Shown here: positions 1 through 8,883 of the stretch, one piece after another
Position numbering within the stretch: the first letter of the stretch is position 1
How the letters are laid out: every line of letters starts with the position of its first letter
Assembly: GCF_000336815.1 (NCBI RefSeq)
Contig: NZ_AOLG01000008.1
Location: 299,237 to 363,236, forward strand
Origin: Haloferax prahovense DSM 18310
Lineage (GTDB): Archaea > Halobacteriota > Halobacteria > Halobacteriales > Haloferacaceae
Reading direction: 5' to 3'
Length of the DNA stretch: 64,000 bases
Made by a program: the position numbers and the translations under genes
The notes under the pieces: model-generated
Told to the model about the DNA's origin: nothing
Databases searched by the model: none
The model's input: only the letters and a program-made list of their open reading frames with translations

Positions 1-761
1 CCCGAGCCGTTGATGCGGGCGATGGGCTTGGGCATGAACGTCGCGTGGAGGTCGTGTTCGGCCGCGATGGCGCGAACGACGGACCGGAAGGTTGCGACGT
101 TGTCGGCCGTCGAGAGGGCGTCGTCGTACGTGAAGTTGATCTCGTGCTGGCCCTCGGCGACCTCGTGGTGCGAGGCTTCGATGTCGAAGCCCATGCTCTC
201 GAGTCCGTAGATGATGTCGCGGCGCACGTCGGACGCGAGGTCCTTCGGCGCGAGGTCGAAGTAGCCGCCGGCGTCGTTCGTGACGGTCGTCGCGCGGCCG
301 TCTTCGTCTTCTTCGAACAGGAAGAACTCCGGTTCGGGGGCAGCGTTCACGTCGTAGCCCATCTCTTCTGCGCGCTTGATAGCGCGCTTGAGGACGCCAC
401 GCGGGTCGCCGCTGAACGGCTCGCCGGTGGAGGTGTTGAAGACGTCACAGATGAGGCGCGCGGCGGCGCTGTTTTCCTTCTTCCGCCACGGGAGGACGGC
501 GAACGTGGACGGGTCGGGTTCGAGGCGCATGTCGGACTCCTGGATGCGCACGAAGCCGTCGATGGAGGAACCGTCGAAATAGATGCCTTCGGTGAACGCC
601 TTTTCGGCCTGTGAGGCCGGGATGGAGACGTTTTTGACCGTTCCGAGAATGTCGGTGAACTGGAGTCGGAGGAAGTCGACATTCTTCTCTTCGATCTCGT
701 CGATGACTGCCTGTGCCTCGTCGCTCAGGCCGCCGTCGGTGAGTGCGTTGTCTTCCGTCAT
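1..761 (-). CDS. glnA: Glutamine synthetase, type I (3' part outside window)
   Basis: The ATG is at 761 and the frame runs off the left edge after 253 codons, so roughly the last 200 residues are missing. The product makes glutamine from glutamate, ammonia and ATP in the cytoplasm. The N-terminal beta-grasp domain carries DGSSIDGF (residues 63-70), and the catalytic domain begins with the metal-binding stretch [10 protein letters not shown] (141-150) and [13 protein letters not shown] (198-210). A TATA-like TATAAAG (794-800, read on the minus strand) lies about 32-38 nt upstream of the ATG, giving a very short leader. It diverges from an Lrp-family regulator, which is a plausible controller. 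Recognition is secure. Confidence 0.96.
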   Translation of the reverse strand, partial: MTEDNALTDGGLSDEAQAVIDEIEEKNVDFLRLQFTDILGTVKNVSIPASQAEKAFTEGIYFDGSSIDGFVRIQESDMRLEPDPSTFAVLPWRKKENSAAARLICDVFNTSTGEPFSGDPRGVLKRAIKRAEEMGYDVNAAPEPEFFLFEEDEDGRATTVTNDAGGYFDLAPKDLASDVRRDIIYGLESMGFDIEASHHEVAEGQHEINFTYDDALSTADNVATFRSVVRAIAAEHDLHATFMPKPIARINGS

Positions 762-887
762 TTTCCTGAACACGCGATTCGAACACCCGCACTATAAAGA
801 CCTTTCCGCTTAATGCAATTCCCCGCACCTCGCCACAGAATTGGATATTCGTAAAATTCTAATCCCCCGGGACGGTGTGTAGATGTA
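762..887. promoter_or_regulatory. Divergent promoter region between glnA and lrp
   Basis: This 126-bp spacer holds a TATA-like element for each gene: TATAAAG at 794-800 for glnA (reads CTTTATA on the minus strand) and an A/T-rich GTAAAATTCTAAT at 851-863 for lrp, 25-37 nt before its ATG. Lrp-family proteins often bind between themselves and a divergent target. An AT-rich stretch with short GGAT/ATCC ends (844-866) is the best candidate binding area, but the symmetry is weak. Confidence 0.6.
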
Positions 888-1346
888 ATGACGTACGAAA
901 ACCTCGACGCGAAGCTCATCAACGCACTCCTCGGCGACGGCCGGGCGAGCCTGCGAAGCCTCGCCGAAGAACTCGACGTGTCGGTCACGACCGTCTCGAA
1001 TCACCTGCGAGACCTCGAAGACGAAGGCGTCATCGAGGGCTACACCCCCCGCGTCAACTACGACGCGCTCGGCTACGACGTAACCGCCGTCATTCAGCTC
1101 AAAGTCGAGGGCTCTGCGCTCCCCGAAATCACGGAGCGCCTCCGCGCCGAAAAACAGATGATTTCGGTGTACGAGGTCACCGGCGACTACGACATCATCG
1201 CCATCGGCAAGTTCCGTGACACCGACGGCATGAACACGCAGATCAAGAAACTGCTCACGGACGCGGACATCCGCGAGTCCAACACCTCGGTCGTGCTCAA
1301 CGCCGTCACCGAAAACGAGCAGTTCGAACTCGACCTCGACCAGTAA
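888..1346 (+). CDS. lrp: Lrp/AsnC-family transcriptional regulator
   Basis: A 152-residue protein of the usual Lrp length. Residues 1-60 form the helix-turn-helix ([20 protein letters not shown], then a [10 protein letters not shown] recognition helix), and residues 62-150 form the RAM ligand-binding domain typical of AsnC/Lrp proteins. Such proteins assemble as dimers or octamers and respond to amino acids or glutamine. The gene diverges from glnA, so control of nitrogen assimilation is a reasonable inference. The ATG at 888 lies about 27 nt after an A/T-rich box, consistent with a leaderless or near-leaderless mRNA. Confidence 0.95.
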   Translation: MTYENLDAKLINALLGDGRASLRSLAEELDVSVTTVSNHLRDLEDEGVIEGYTPRVNYDALGYDVTAVIQLKVEGSALPEITERLRAEKQMISVYEVTGDYDIIAIGKFRDTDGMNTQIKKLLTDADIRESNTSVVLNAVTENEQFELDLDQ

Positions 1347-1351
1347 CGCCG

Positions 1352-1504
1352 TCAGACGATTCGCGTTTTCACGTCTCGCATCTCCGACTTGCAGTAGGGA
1401 CACCGATACCTCGTGTCGAAGCCGTCGGGCGTCGTTTTCGTCGTGGTCTCTATCTCGTGGACCGCCACGTCGCGTCCACACTCTCGGCACTGGACCGCTG
1501 GCAT
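1352..1504 (-). CDS. Small CxxC-CxxC zinc-finger protein, 50 aa
   Basis: A 50-codon ORF on the minus strand converges on lrp with only 5 bp between stop codons. It has two CxxC knuckles: CREC at residues 6-9 near the start and CPYC at 35-38, as in zinc ribbons. Haloarchaea carry many such microproteins, mostly of unknown role. The longer reading frame upstream has no domain evidence, and the ATG at 1504 places the first knuckle right at the N-terminus. Function unknown; possibly nucleic-acid or protein binding. Confidence 0.75.
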   Translation of the reverse strand: MPAVQCRECGRDVAVHEIETTTKTTPDGFDTRYRCPYCKSEMRDVKTRIV

Positions 1505-1788
1505 CGGTTCGTGTTCATCGACTATTCGAAATAAACCTACTGGGGTCTGTGTATTGTTGTCACACGTCTGTCTATAGACGGAAGGGCACCGCTTCGACTG
1601 GAGAACCCGCGGACTTCGGTCGAGACAGACCGAATCTGTCCCCGCGTCTCGGTGCCGATTTCGGCGACTGTTCGAAGGCTCCCGTTTCGACTGGAAAATC
1701 CGACGACGACGAGCGATTCTCCGGCCGATAAACCGGAGACGAAATGTTGCGAGTTGTCCGCGAACAGGACGGTGCGCGGTCGACCCGG

Positions 1789-2871
1789 TCAGAACTCGTC
1801 TTCGAAGACGAACGTGCCGTTCCGCTGGACGACCTCGCCGTCGACCTCGATGACCGACTCCTCGGACATGTCGACGATCATGTCGACGTGCTCGGCGCTC
1901 TCGTTGAGTTCGTTGTCCGCGCCGACCGTCTCGGGGTACGCCGAGCCGACGGCCATGTGGACGGTGTCGCCCATCTTCTCGTCGAACAGCATGTTGTAGG
2001 TGAACTGGTCGATGCTGCGGTTCATGCCGATACCGAGTTCGCCGAGGTAGCGCGCGCCCTCGTCGGTGTCGAACACGCCGTCTAAGACCTCCTCGTTCCC
2101 CTCGGCGGAGTAGTCGACGACCTCGCCGTCCTCGAAGCGGACGCGGACGCCGGAGACCTCGCGGCCCTGTCGGTACAGCGGCAGGTCGAAGTAGACCTCG
2201 CCGTTCACGGAGTCCTTCACTGGCGCGGTGAACACTTCGCCGCCGGGGAGGTTGTGCTCGGCCGTGTCGTTGATGGCCGTGTTGCCGGCGATGCTCATCG
2301 TCACGTCGGTCTCGTCGCCCGACTTGATGCGGACCTCGTCGCCGTCGTTGAGGATGTCGACTAACTGCTGTTGGAGTTCGCCCTGCGCGTCCCAGTCGAG
2401 GGTGACGGCGTCGTAGACGAAGTTCTCGTAAGCCTCTGTGCTCATGCCGGCGAGCTGGGCGCTCCCTTTCGCGGGGTACTGGGTGAGACACCAGCGCTTC
2501 GAGAGCATCTCGCCTTGCACGGGCTTGTACGCCCGCTTGTACGCGGCGTTCGTCTCCGGCGGCACGTCGCTCTGCTCGGTGGCGTTCGTCTCGCCGCGGA
2601 CGCGGATGATGACGTCCGTCTCCTCGTAGAGCGCCAGCACGTGCTCGGGCGTCTCGTAGTCGTCGTCGCCGGCGCGGAGGAACGCGCGGGTAAAGCGCGG
2701 GTTCGCGTCCATCGCGACGACGTTCGCGCCGCGGTCGCCGAGCAGTTCGTGGACGGCCGTGACGAGGTCCTCGGCCACCGAGGGCGCGGAGATGACGACG
2801 TTGTCGCCGGCCTCGACGCTCGTGGAGTGGTCGACGATGGTCTGTGCGTGCTCGCGGATGCGCGGGTCCAT
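1789..2871 (-). CDS. Aminopeptidase, peptidase family M29 (AmpS/AmpT-like)
   Basis: A 360-residue metallo-aminopeptidase that releases N-terminal residues from peptides in the cytoplasm. The dinuclear metal site of M29 can be traced: E212 (GGEVF), E278 (LGELGIG), H305, Y312, H328 and D330. The spacings E-E of 66, H-Y of 7 and H-D of 2 match my recollection of the AmpT family pattern. The start ATG at 2871 begins the conserved MDPRIREHA N-terminus; the much longer upstream frame is antisense to the divergent threonine aldolase. About 280 bp downstream of the gene (1505-1788) show nothing recognisable. Confidence 0.92.
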   Translation of the reverse strand: MDPRIREHAQTIVDHSTSVEAGDNVVISAPSVAEDLVTAVHELLGDRGANVVAMDANPRFTRAFLRAGDDDYETPEHVLALYEETDVIIRVRGETNATEQSDVPPETNAAYKRAYKPVQGEMLSKRWCLTQYPAKGSAQLAGMSTEAYENFVYDAVTLDWDAQGELQQQLVDILNDGDEVRIKSGDETDVTMSIAGNTAINDTAEHNLPGGEVFTAPVKDSVNGEVYFDLPLYRQGREVSGVRVRFEDGEVVDYSAEGNEEVLDGVFDTDEGARYLGELGIGMNRSIDQFTYNMLFDEKMGDTVHMAVGSAYPETVGADNELNESAEHVDMIVDMSEESVIEVDGEVVQRNGTFVFEDEF

Positions 2872-2988
2872 ACCGCGTCGTGTGTGTCCCCGGGGCAAAC
2901 ACCTTTCGAAGCGCAAATATTGCGCCGGCGGACGGGGAACGCCACGCGGACCACCGTTTATTTCTCCGTCGGCGCGGTCTCTCCGCGC

Positions 2989-4014
2989 ATGATAGACCTC
3001 CGAAGCGACACCGTCACGCTCCCGTCCGACGAGATGCGCGAGGCCGCCCGGGACGCCGACGTCGGCGACGACGTGTACGGCGACGACCCGACCGTGAACG
3101 AACTCGAAGCGCGCGCCGCCGAGTTGGTCGGCAAGGAGGCCGCGCTGTTCGTGCCGTCGGGGACGATGGGCAACCAAATCGCCGCCCGCGTCCACGCCGA
3201 CCCCGGTCAGGAGGCGCTCGTGGACGCGAAGGCACACGTCTACAAGTGGGAGGTCGGCGGCTTCGCCCAACTGTCGGGGCTGCAGGTCCGCGCCTACGAC
3301 GCCGGCGAGCGCGCCGCGCCGACGCCCGAGCAGGTCCGCGACCACGCCCGCGAGGAGTCGCTGCACGTCGCCGGCACGGGCGTCCTGTGCCTCGAAAACA
3401 CCCACAACGCCCGCGGCGGCGTCGCGGTTCCGAAAGCCGACGTCGACGCCGCGGCCGACGCCGCCCGCGACCTCGGGATTCCGGTTCACCTCGACGGCGC
3501 GCGCCTGTTCAACGCCTGCGTCGCCCTCGACGAGGACCCGAAGGCGATGGTCGAGGGCGTCGATACGGTGATGTTCTGTCTCTCGAAGGGGCTCGGTGCA
3601 CCCGTTGGCTCGATGCTCGCCGGTTCCGAGGCGTTCATCGAGGACGCCGTCCGCGTCAGAAAGCAGTTCGGCGGCGGCATGCGACAGGCCGGTCTCATCG
3701 CCGCGCCGGGGCTCGTCGCGCTCGACAATATCGACCGCCTCGCCGACGACCACGAGAACGCCCGCGTCCTCGCCGAGGGTCTCGACGCCGTCGCCGGCCT
3801 GTCGGTGCCGACGCCCGATACGAACATCGTCGTCGTCGACTCCGCGGGCGCGGGGCTGACGGCCGAGGAGTTTGTGAGTCTGTGTGAGGGCGTGGATATC
3901 CTCGGCGGCACGTTCGGCGAGTATCACACCCGGTTCACGACGAACCTGAACGTCTCGCAGGAGGACGTGGAGACGGCGGTCGAACTCGTCGCCGACGCGG
4001 TCGAGTCGCGATAA
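2989..4014 (+). CDS. ltaE: L-threonine aldolase (PLP-dependent)
   Basis: A 341-residue fold-type I PLP enzyme that splits threonine or allo-threonine to glycine and acetaldehyde. The N-terminus [15 protein letters not shown] is diagnostic of the family. PSGTMGN (56-62) binds phosphate, D169 in HLDGAR contacts the pyridine nitrogen, and K200 in CLSKGLGAP is the Schiff-base lysine. The TATA-like TTTATTT at 2957-2963 lies 27-29 nt before the ATG, supporting a leaderless mRNA and this start over longer in-frame options. It diverges from the M29 aminopeptidase, so both may feed amino-acid turnover. Confidence 0.94.
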   Translation: MIDLRSDTVTLPSDEMREAARDADVGDDVYGDDPTVNELEARAAELVGKEAALFVPSGTMGNQIAARVHADPGQEALVDAKAHVYKWEVGGFAQLSGLQVRAYDAGERAAPTPEQVRDHAREESLHVAGTGVLCLENTHNARGGVAVPKADVDAAADAARDLGIPVHLDGARLFNACVALDEDPKAMVEGVDTVMFCLSKGLGAPVGSMLAGSEAFIEDAVRVRKQFGGGMRQAGLIAAPGLVALDNIDRLADDHENARVLAEGLDAVAGLSVPTPDTNIVVVDSAGAGLTAEEFVSLCEGVDILGGTFGEYHTRFTTNLNVSQEDVETAVELVADAVESR

Positions 4015-4020
4015 GGAGCC

Positions 4021-4239
4021 TCAGCCAGTCGCGAGCGCGACGACGAACCACAGCACGCCACCGAGGGCAAGTGCGACACCCATCGCCTTCCCCAGCCGCC
4101 GTTGGAGTACCTCCGCCTTCGCTGGTGCCTCCGTCCACTCCCGGGGCGAAACCAGGCTCCTCGCGGACATCGGTCGCCTGTACAGGTAGCCGCCGGCGGC
4201 GACGAACATGACCGAGGGAACGACCTGTGCGGGGTCCAT
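4021..4239 (-). CDS. Small membrane protein, 72 aa, unknown
   Basis: This ORF starts immediately after the stop codon of the CDF transporter (stop at 4240-4242, ATG at 4239), so the two genes are almost certainly co-transcribed and translationally coupled. A weakly hydrophobic stretch near the N-terminus (residues 6-20) and a clear C-terminal membrane segment (about 52-71) are visible, separated by a basic region with YLYRRP. No family is recognised. A role as accessory peptide of the transporter is only suggested by the operon. Confidence 0.6.
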   Translation of the reverse strand: MDPAQVVPSVMFVAAGGYLYRRPMSARSLVSPREWTEAPAKAEVLQRRLGKAMGVALALGGVLWFVVALATG

Positions 4240-5184
4240 CTACAGTTCGGGTTCGATGTAGACGAAGTGGACCCGTTCGTCGGCCGCCTTGAGTTCGGTC
4301 TCGATTTCGCTGATGTGGTCGTCTATCTCCTCGGTGTCGAGTTCGGGGTCGAAGCTCACGTCGAGGGCGACGAGGAGTTTCTCGGGGCCGACGTAGCTCG
4401 CGCGGAAGTGGTCGATGTGGACGACCCGCGGGTCGTTTTTAACGATGTTGCGGAGGGCCTGTTCTTCGTCCATGGGGACGCTCTCGCCGATGAGGAGGCG
4501 CTTGTTCTCCCACGCGAGCGCGATTGCGAAGCCCATGAGCAGTATCCCGATGAGGAGCGCCGCACCGGCGTCGAACAGCTCGTTACCCGTGAGTTCGGTG
4601 AGGCCGATGCCGACGAGCGCGAGCATCGCGCCGACGAGGGCGACGGTGTCCTCCGTGAACGCCGTGAGCGTCGTCACGTCGCTCGTCTCCCGGAACGCCT
4701 CCACGAGACCGCTCCACTCGTACTCCTCCATCTGCCGGCGGAGTTCGGCGTTCGCCTTCAGGAACGCGTAGCTCTCGAAGGCGATTGCGCCGAGGAGGAT
4801 GGCGACGTTGATCAACACGGGCTCGATTTCGAAGCCGAGCAAGAAGAGCGCCTCTCCGCCACCGCCGTGGCCGGGGTGCATCAGGGCGTCGTAGCCGTGC
4901 TTGGCCGACTCCCAACCGGCGATACCGAACAGCATCACGGAGACGAGAAACGAGTAGAAGAACTGTGATTTCCCGTAGCCGAAGGGGTGCGACTGCGTCT
5001 CGTCGCGCTTGCTGTCGCGGATGCCGATGAGGAGGAACACCTGGTTACCGGTGTCGGAGATGGAGTGATACGTTTCGGAGAGCATGGAGGGACTCCCGGT
5101 CGCGAGATAGCCGAGGAACTTGAGAATCGCAATCGCCCCGTTCGCGAAGAGCGCGGCGACGACGACGGACGTACTGCCTGCCAT
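4240..5184 (-). CDS. Cation diffusion facilitator (CDF) family transporter
   Basis: A 314-residue CDF protein that would export divalent metal ions (Zn, Mn or similar) in exchange for protons. About six membrane segments are followed by a C-terminal ferredoxin-like cytoplasmic domain (about 230-314) ending FVYIEPEL. The metal-site segment SETYHSISDTGNQ in TM2 has the HxxxD arrangement, and TM5 has ED (AFTEDTVAL). The first in-frame ATG is at 5238, but the conserved start MAGSTSVVVAALFANG at 5184 fits family members better and is chosen. Substrate not determinable from sequence. Confidence 0.9.
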   Translation of the reverse strand: MAGSTSVVVAALFANGAIAILKFLGYLATGSPSMLSETYHSISDTGNQVFLLIGIRDSKRDETQSHPFGYGKSQFFYSFLVSVMLFGIAGWESAKHGYDALMHPGHGGGGEALFLLGFEIEPVLINVAILLGAIAFESYAFLKANAELRRQMEEYEWSGLVEAFRETSDVTTLTAFTEDTVALVGAMLALVGIGLTELTGNELFDAGAALLIGILLMGFAIALAWENKRLLIGESVPMDEEQALRNIVKNDPRVVHIDHFRASYVGPEKLLVALDVSFDPELDTEEIDDHISEIETELKAADERVHFVYIEPEL

Positions 5185-5318
5185 ATCGTGGGCCACTCCC
5201 CCCGCTCGGATAGAGCTACCGACGAGGAACCGGGACACCGCTCGCCGACCGCGGCGGCGACGCCGACACCGACGCCGCAGCCGGTAGGTTTCAATCCCTC
5301 CGGCGCTTACCCCGGCGC

Positions 5319-5837
5319 ATGCTCGTTGTCGTCTCCGACACCCACAGCACGGACGGCCATCGACTGACGAACCGAACCCTCGACGCGGTCCGCGAGGCGG
5401 ACCTCGTCGTCCACGCGGGCGACTTCATGCGCGAGTCCGTCCTCGACGCGTTCATCGACGAGGCCGACGCCTTCCTCGCGGTCTACGGCAACAACGACGG
5501 CTCCGAGATTCGCGACCGGATTCCAGTCGCGCGAAACGTCACCTACGGCGGCGTCGAGTTCGCGGTGACTCACACCCGACGCGGCGGGAACACCGCGCTT
5601 TCGATGTTCGGCCGCGAGCGCGGGGCCGACGCGGTCATCTTCGGCCACAGCCACCGGCCGGGCTTCGACGGCACCGGGCCGATTCCGCTCCTCAACCCGG
5701 GGAGTCACGCCCAACCGCGAGGCAACCGCAAGGCGCACGCGGAACTGGAGGAACTGCCGGACGGCGGGCTCCGCGGGCGACTCGTCACCGTCGACGGCGA
5801 CACCTTCGAGACGTTCCGTATCGTCCCTGACGAGTAA
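5319..5837 (+). CDS. Metallophosphoesterase, YfcE/MJ0936-like
   Basis: A 172-residue calcineurin-like phosphoesterase with all expected motifs in order: SDTH (D7, H9), HAGD (D35), GNND (57-60), VTHT (H85), GHSH (H110, H112) and LNPGS. Two metal ions bind these residues and the enzyme hydrolyses phosphodiesters in the cytoplasm. The family usually has GNHD where this protein has GNND, a conservative change seen in some members. The start at 5319 places the first beta strand at the N-terminus. It converges on the winged-helix gene at 6045. Confidence 0.93.
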   Translation: MLVVVSDTHSTDGHRLTNRTLDAVREADLVVHAGDFMRESVLDAFIDEADAFLAVYGNNDGSEIRDRIPVARNVTYGGVEFAVTHTRRGGNTALSMFGRERGADAVIFGHSHRPGFDGTGPIPLLNPGSHAQPRGNRKAHAELEELPDGGLRGRLVTVDGDTFETFRIVPDE

Positions 5838-5848
5838 TACAGTGGGGT

Positions 5849-5896
5849 CCGGCGGAGGGCCGGAAGAATCAGCGGGAACAGGCCGGGAAGCCTGTT
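5849..5896 (+). other. Two perfect hairpins downstream of the phosphoesterase
   Basis: Just after the stop codon at 5837 are CCGGC/GCCGG (5849-5853 and 5859-5863, loop GGAGG) and AACAGGC/GCCTGTT (5877-5883 and 5890-5896, 6-nt loop). No T-run follows, so they are not classical terminators. The 207-bp spacer between the convergent genes holds no credible ORF. They may be an mRNA 3' structure or part of an unannotated RNA. Confidence 0.4.
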
Positions 5897-6044
5897 GGGG
5901 ACAGTCCGAGGCCACGCGAGACGACGGGGTGAGGGGCAGGGGCACGGATGGCAGTCCCGTCGCCGTTGGGGGGCCACGCGCGACCTCGTACTCACTCCTA
6001 CGGGTGACGGTATCAAATACGCACCGTAAGCTCAAACAACCGTT

Positions 6045-7028
6045 TTAGTCACGCAGCACGCCCACCGCGACCCACGCGAGAAGCACGGTCAGCCCCCCGA
6101 GGAAGAACAGCGTCCCCGGCGAGAGCGACCCGATAGTCTCGGCGAGCCCCCCCGACCCGCTCGTGAACTGCGCCGCGGTCTCCGTGACCGTCTGTGCGGC
6201 CGTCGTGTCCGGAACCGCCGTCGGCGTCGGCGTCGCGGTCGCGGTCTCCGCGACGGTCTGCGTGGCTTCCGTCGCCGTCCGCGTCGTCTCGGCCGCGGTC
6301 CGGGTCGCCTCCGCGGTCTGCGTCGTCGAATCCGCCGTCGTGGTCGCCTCGGCGATGCTGAACCCGCCGCCGCCGTCGGTCGTCGTCGTCGCGGTCTCAG
6401 TCGCCGTCTGCGTCGTCGAATCCGCTGTCGTGGTCGCCTCGGTCGCCGTCGTCGTCGTGGCCGAATCGGCCTGATAGGTCGCGTTGAGATCGCCTCCCGA
6501 CCCGCCGCTTTGGCCGGCTTCGGAACCGCCAGCGCCGTCCGCACCGCCGGCCGAGGTACCGAAGCCGAACGGGAGCACCGACCCGGTTCGAGCGAGCCGA
6601 TTTACCACGGCCGCGCCGATGCCGAGGACGCCGACGCCGCCGATGAGGCGCGTGAGCGCGCCTTTCAGTCCCTTCGTCTCGTCCTCGCGCCCGGCGACGA
6701 CGACGAGCGCCCGGTCCGCGGGGGTGTACACCTTCATCTCGCGACCCTTCTCGGAGTACCTCGTGTCCGCGACCTCGATGAGGCCCGCTTCCGAGAGGTT
6801 CCCGAGGTGGTACTGGACGTTCTGGAGGGACGTGTCGACCTCGGTGGCGAGGTCGGAGGGCGTCGCCGGCGACTCGTGGAGCGACGCGAGGACCGACCGG
6901 GCGGTCGACGAGGAGATAGCTCCGAGCAGGTCGTCCGCCTCGTCGCTGTCGAGGCCGATAACCTTGGGATCTCGGTCGTCCCGGTTGTCGTCCGGGTCGC
7001 CCGGGCTGGAGGGGATGAGGTCGGCCAT
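6045..7028 (-). CDS. Membrane-anchored winged-helix protein with Thr-rich linker
   Basis: A 327-residue protein. Residues about 30-115 are an ArsR-like winged helix (TPSDLATEVDTSLQNVQYHL, wing ending EKGREMKVYTPAD). A hydrophobic stretch follows (GGVGVLGIGAAVV, about 132-145), then a long linker rich in Thr, Ala and Glu that contains the motif EATTTADSTTQTA twice. The C-terminus is a clear membrane helix (TLFFLGGLTVLLAWVAVGVL). This suggests a cytoplasmic DNA-binding head and an exposed, possibly O-glycosylated stalk. The start at 7028 (MADLIPSSPG) matches haloarchaeal relatives; an upstream ATG at 7076 would add 16 unlikely residues. Target genes unknown. Confidence 0.82.
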   Translation of the reverse strand: MADLIPSSPGDPDDNRDDRDPKVIGLDSDEADDLLGAISSSTARSVLASLHESPATPSDLATEVDTSLQNVQYHLGNLSEAGLIEVADTRYSEKGREMKVYTPADRALVVVAGREDETKGLKGALTRLIGGVGVLGIGAAVVNRLARTGSVLPFGFGTSAGGADGAGGSEAGQSGGSGGDLNATYQADSATTTTATEATTTADSTTQTATETATTTTDGGGGFSIAEATTTADSTTQTAEATRTAAETTRTATEATQTVAETATATPTPTAVPDTTAAQTVTETAAQFTSGSGGLAETIGSLSPGTLFFLGGLTVLLAWVAVGVLRD

Positions 7029-7124
7029 CAAATCGGCGTTACTCGCGTTTTCCCATGAGTGTTCGTATTCTTTCACGACCCGTCGCCGAAATTGCTATAC
7101 CTCGTGCCCGCCGAACCCATCCAC

Positions 7125-7292
7125 ATGACCGACCCTTTGGTCGTAGACGGCCTCGTCGACTTTCTCGCGGGGGATCCCGTGTTCGTCGGGCTGCTCGTCG
7201 CGTTGTTGCTCTTCGTCTTCTTCGGGTATCTCCTCGTCCGTCGGACGCTCCTCGGCCTGAGCGAGGGGTACGACGAGGCGCGCCGCCGCTGA
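7125..7292 (+). CDS. Small single-span membrane protein, 55 aa
   Basis: The ATG at 7125 sits 27 nt after the TATA-like CTATAC (7095-7100), a textbook leaderless arrangement, so this start is preferred over the in-frame ATG at 7059. The peptide has one strong hydrophobic helix ([20 protein letters not shown]) and a basic/acidic tail (RRTLLGLSEGYDEARRR). It lies 46 bp upstream of, and is probably co-transcribed with, the phosphate transporter gene. No known function; a transporter-associated peptide is possible. Confidence 0.7.
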   Translation: MTDPLVVDGLVDFLAGDPVFVGLLVALLLFVFFGYLLVRRTLLGLSEGYDEARRR

Positions 7293-7338
7293 TGGACGGG
7301 ACAACAGCCGACGCCGACGACCGCCGAGGTGTCGCCCC

Positions 7339-8538
7339 GTGGTAGCCGCCGCGACGCTCGCCACGTTCGTCGTCGCCGCCCTCGCCAGCCTGTTCATGGC
7401 GTGGGCCATCGGCGCGGGGTCGTCGGGTTCGACGCCCTTTGCGCCCGCGGTCGGAGCCAACGCCATCTCGGTGATGCGCGCGGGCTTCATCGTCGGCCTG
7501 CTCGGGTTCGCCGGAGCGTTCCTGCAGGGCGCCAACGTCACCAACGCCGTCGGCACCGAACTCATCGGCGGCGTCACGCTGACCGCGGGGGCCGCGGTCG
7601 TCGCGCTCATCACCGCGGCGGTGCTCGTCGCGCTCGGCGTCTTCGCCGGCTACCCAATCGCCACCGCCTTCACCGTCACCGGCGCGGTCGTCGGCGTCGG
7701 CCTCGCAATGGGCGGCGACCCCGCGTGGGCGAAGTACCAGCAAATCGTTTCGCTGTGGGTGCTCACCCCCTTCGTCGGCGGCGGGGCGTCGTACGCGACC
7801 GCCCGACTCCTCCGCGCCGACGGCGTCTCCGAGCAGTGGACCGTCCCTGCGCTCGCCGGAATCGTCGGGCTACTCGTCGCCAACATGGAGTTCGCGGGGC
7901 TGGGCGGCGCGGCGGGCTCGGCCTCGGTCGCCCGGGCCGCTGCAGTCGAGGCGGCCGGCCTCGTCGGCCTCGGCGAGACGGTCTGGTTCGTCGCCGCCTC
8001 CCTTTTCGTCGCGCTCGTCGCGGCCGCGGTCGTCGGTCGCTGGGTGACGACCGACAAGACCCGCGGTCAGCGGCGATTCCTGCTCGTCCTCGGCGGCCTC
8101 GTGGCCTTCTCGGCGGGCGGCAGTCAGGTCGGCCTCGCTATCGGGCCGCTCGTTCCCCTGCTGGACGTGGTCGCGGTCCCGCTCCCGGCGCTCCTCGTCG
8201 GCGGCGGAGTGGGTCTCCTCGCTGGGTCGTGGACCGGTGCGCCGCGCATGATTAAGGCGCTCGCGCAGGACTACTCCTCGCTCGGGCCGCGGCGCTCCAT
8301 CGCGGCGATGATTCCCTCGTTCGCTATCGCCCAGACCGCCGTCGCCCTCGGCGTTCCCGTGTCGTTCAACGAGATCATCGTCAGCGCCATCATCGGCTCC
8401 GGCTACGCCGCCGGCGGGTCGGGCGTCTCCCGGCGGAAGATGCTGTACACGGTCCTCGCGTGGGTCGGTTCGCTCGCGCTCGCGTTCGGGCTGGGCTACG
8501 GCGTCTTTACGCTCGTGTCGAGCGTACTCGGTCTGTGA
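7339..8538 (+). CDS. PiT-family inorganic phosphate transporter
   Basis: A 399-residue, roughly ten-span membrane protein with the two inverted PiT-like repeats. GANAISVMRAGFIVGL near residue 36 and the later YPIATAFTVTGAVVG match the conserved GANDVANAF-type and P-S-T-H-A-type segments of Pi:Na+/H+ symporters, in degraded form. The start is GTG at 7339, with GAGGTG (7326-7331) upstream as a plausible Shine-Dalgarno, consistent with an internal cistron behind the 55-residue membrane peptide. Substrate is inferred from family only. Confidence 0.85.
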   Translation: MVAAATLATFVVAALASLFMAWAIGAGSSGSTPFAPAVGANAISVMRAGFIVGLLGFAGAFLQGANVTNAVGTELIGGVTLTAGAAVVALITAAVLVALGVFAGYPIATAFTVTGAVVGVGLAMGGDPAWAKYQQIVSLWVLTPFVGGGASYATARLLRADGVSEQWTVPALAGIVGLLVANMEFAGLGGAAGSASVARAAAVEAAGLVGLGETVWFVAASLFVALVAAAVVGRWVTTDKTRGQRRFLLVLGGLVAFSAGGSQVGLAIGPLVPLLDVVAVPLPALLVGGGVGLLAGSWTGAPRMIKALAQDYSSLGPRRSIAAMIPSFAIAQTAVALGVPVSFNEIIVSAIIGSGYAAGGSGVSRRKMLYTVLAWVGSLALAFGLGYGVFTLVSSVLGL

Positions 8539-8810
8539 ACGTTCGTGGATTCCGCGTCGCGCTCGCCACCCTCGTTTCTGCCCTCTGGGCCGTCTTCGGC
8601 GTCTACCACGTCGCGATGGCGGTCGTGACCGGCATCTCGCTCCGCGGGTTCGCCTTCGGAGCCGTCGGACTCGGCGCGTTCGCGCTGGCGATTCGCTTCC
8701 GCGGGCGGGCGCGACGCCTCGGCGACGGCACCGCCGACGTGACCGGATTGGCGTTCCTCGCGTTGGCGTCGCTGGCGCTCGTGGTTCTCTCGTTTACGCT
8801 GCTCGGGTGA
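8535..8810 (+). CDS. Small membrane protein, 91 aa, coupled to the PiT gene
   Basis: The GTG start (8535-8537) overlaps the TGA stop of the phosphate transporter (8536-8538), so translation is probably coupled. The peptide has about three hydrophobic helices (residues 8-30, 33-50, 66-90) separated by an Arg-rich loop (RFRGRARRLG). No family recognised. The longer in-frame ORF from 8460 would overlap the transporter by 79 bp and is rejected. Function unknown. Confidence 0.7.
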   Translation: MNVRGFRVALATLVSALWAVFGVYHVAMAVVTGISLRGFAFGAVGLGAFALAIRFRGRARRLGDGTADVTGLAFLALASLALVVLSFTLLG

Positions 8811-8883
8811 GTCGCGTCGACGACGGTTCGAAAACGAGTTCGGTCGAGGTCGGGACGAATTGGGCTCGGTCGGGTCGGACCGG

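Noticed and set aside
1352-2902. Long antisense ORF over the M29 aminopeptidase region, and similar ones such as 30861-32129, 56004-57947 and 49380-51563
   Set aside because: High GC leaves few stop codons in all frames. These frames are Arg-rich or lack domains, and oppose genes with clear motifs.
7059-7292. Longer N-terminus for the 55-residue membrane peptide
   Set aside because: The TATA box at 7095-7100 would lie inside the coding region. The ATG at 7125 has the right spacing.
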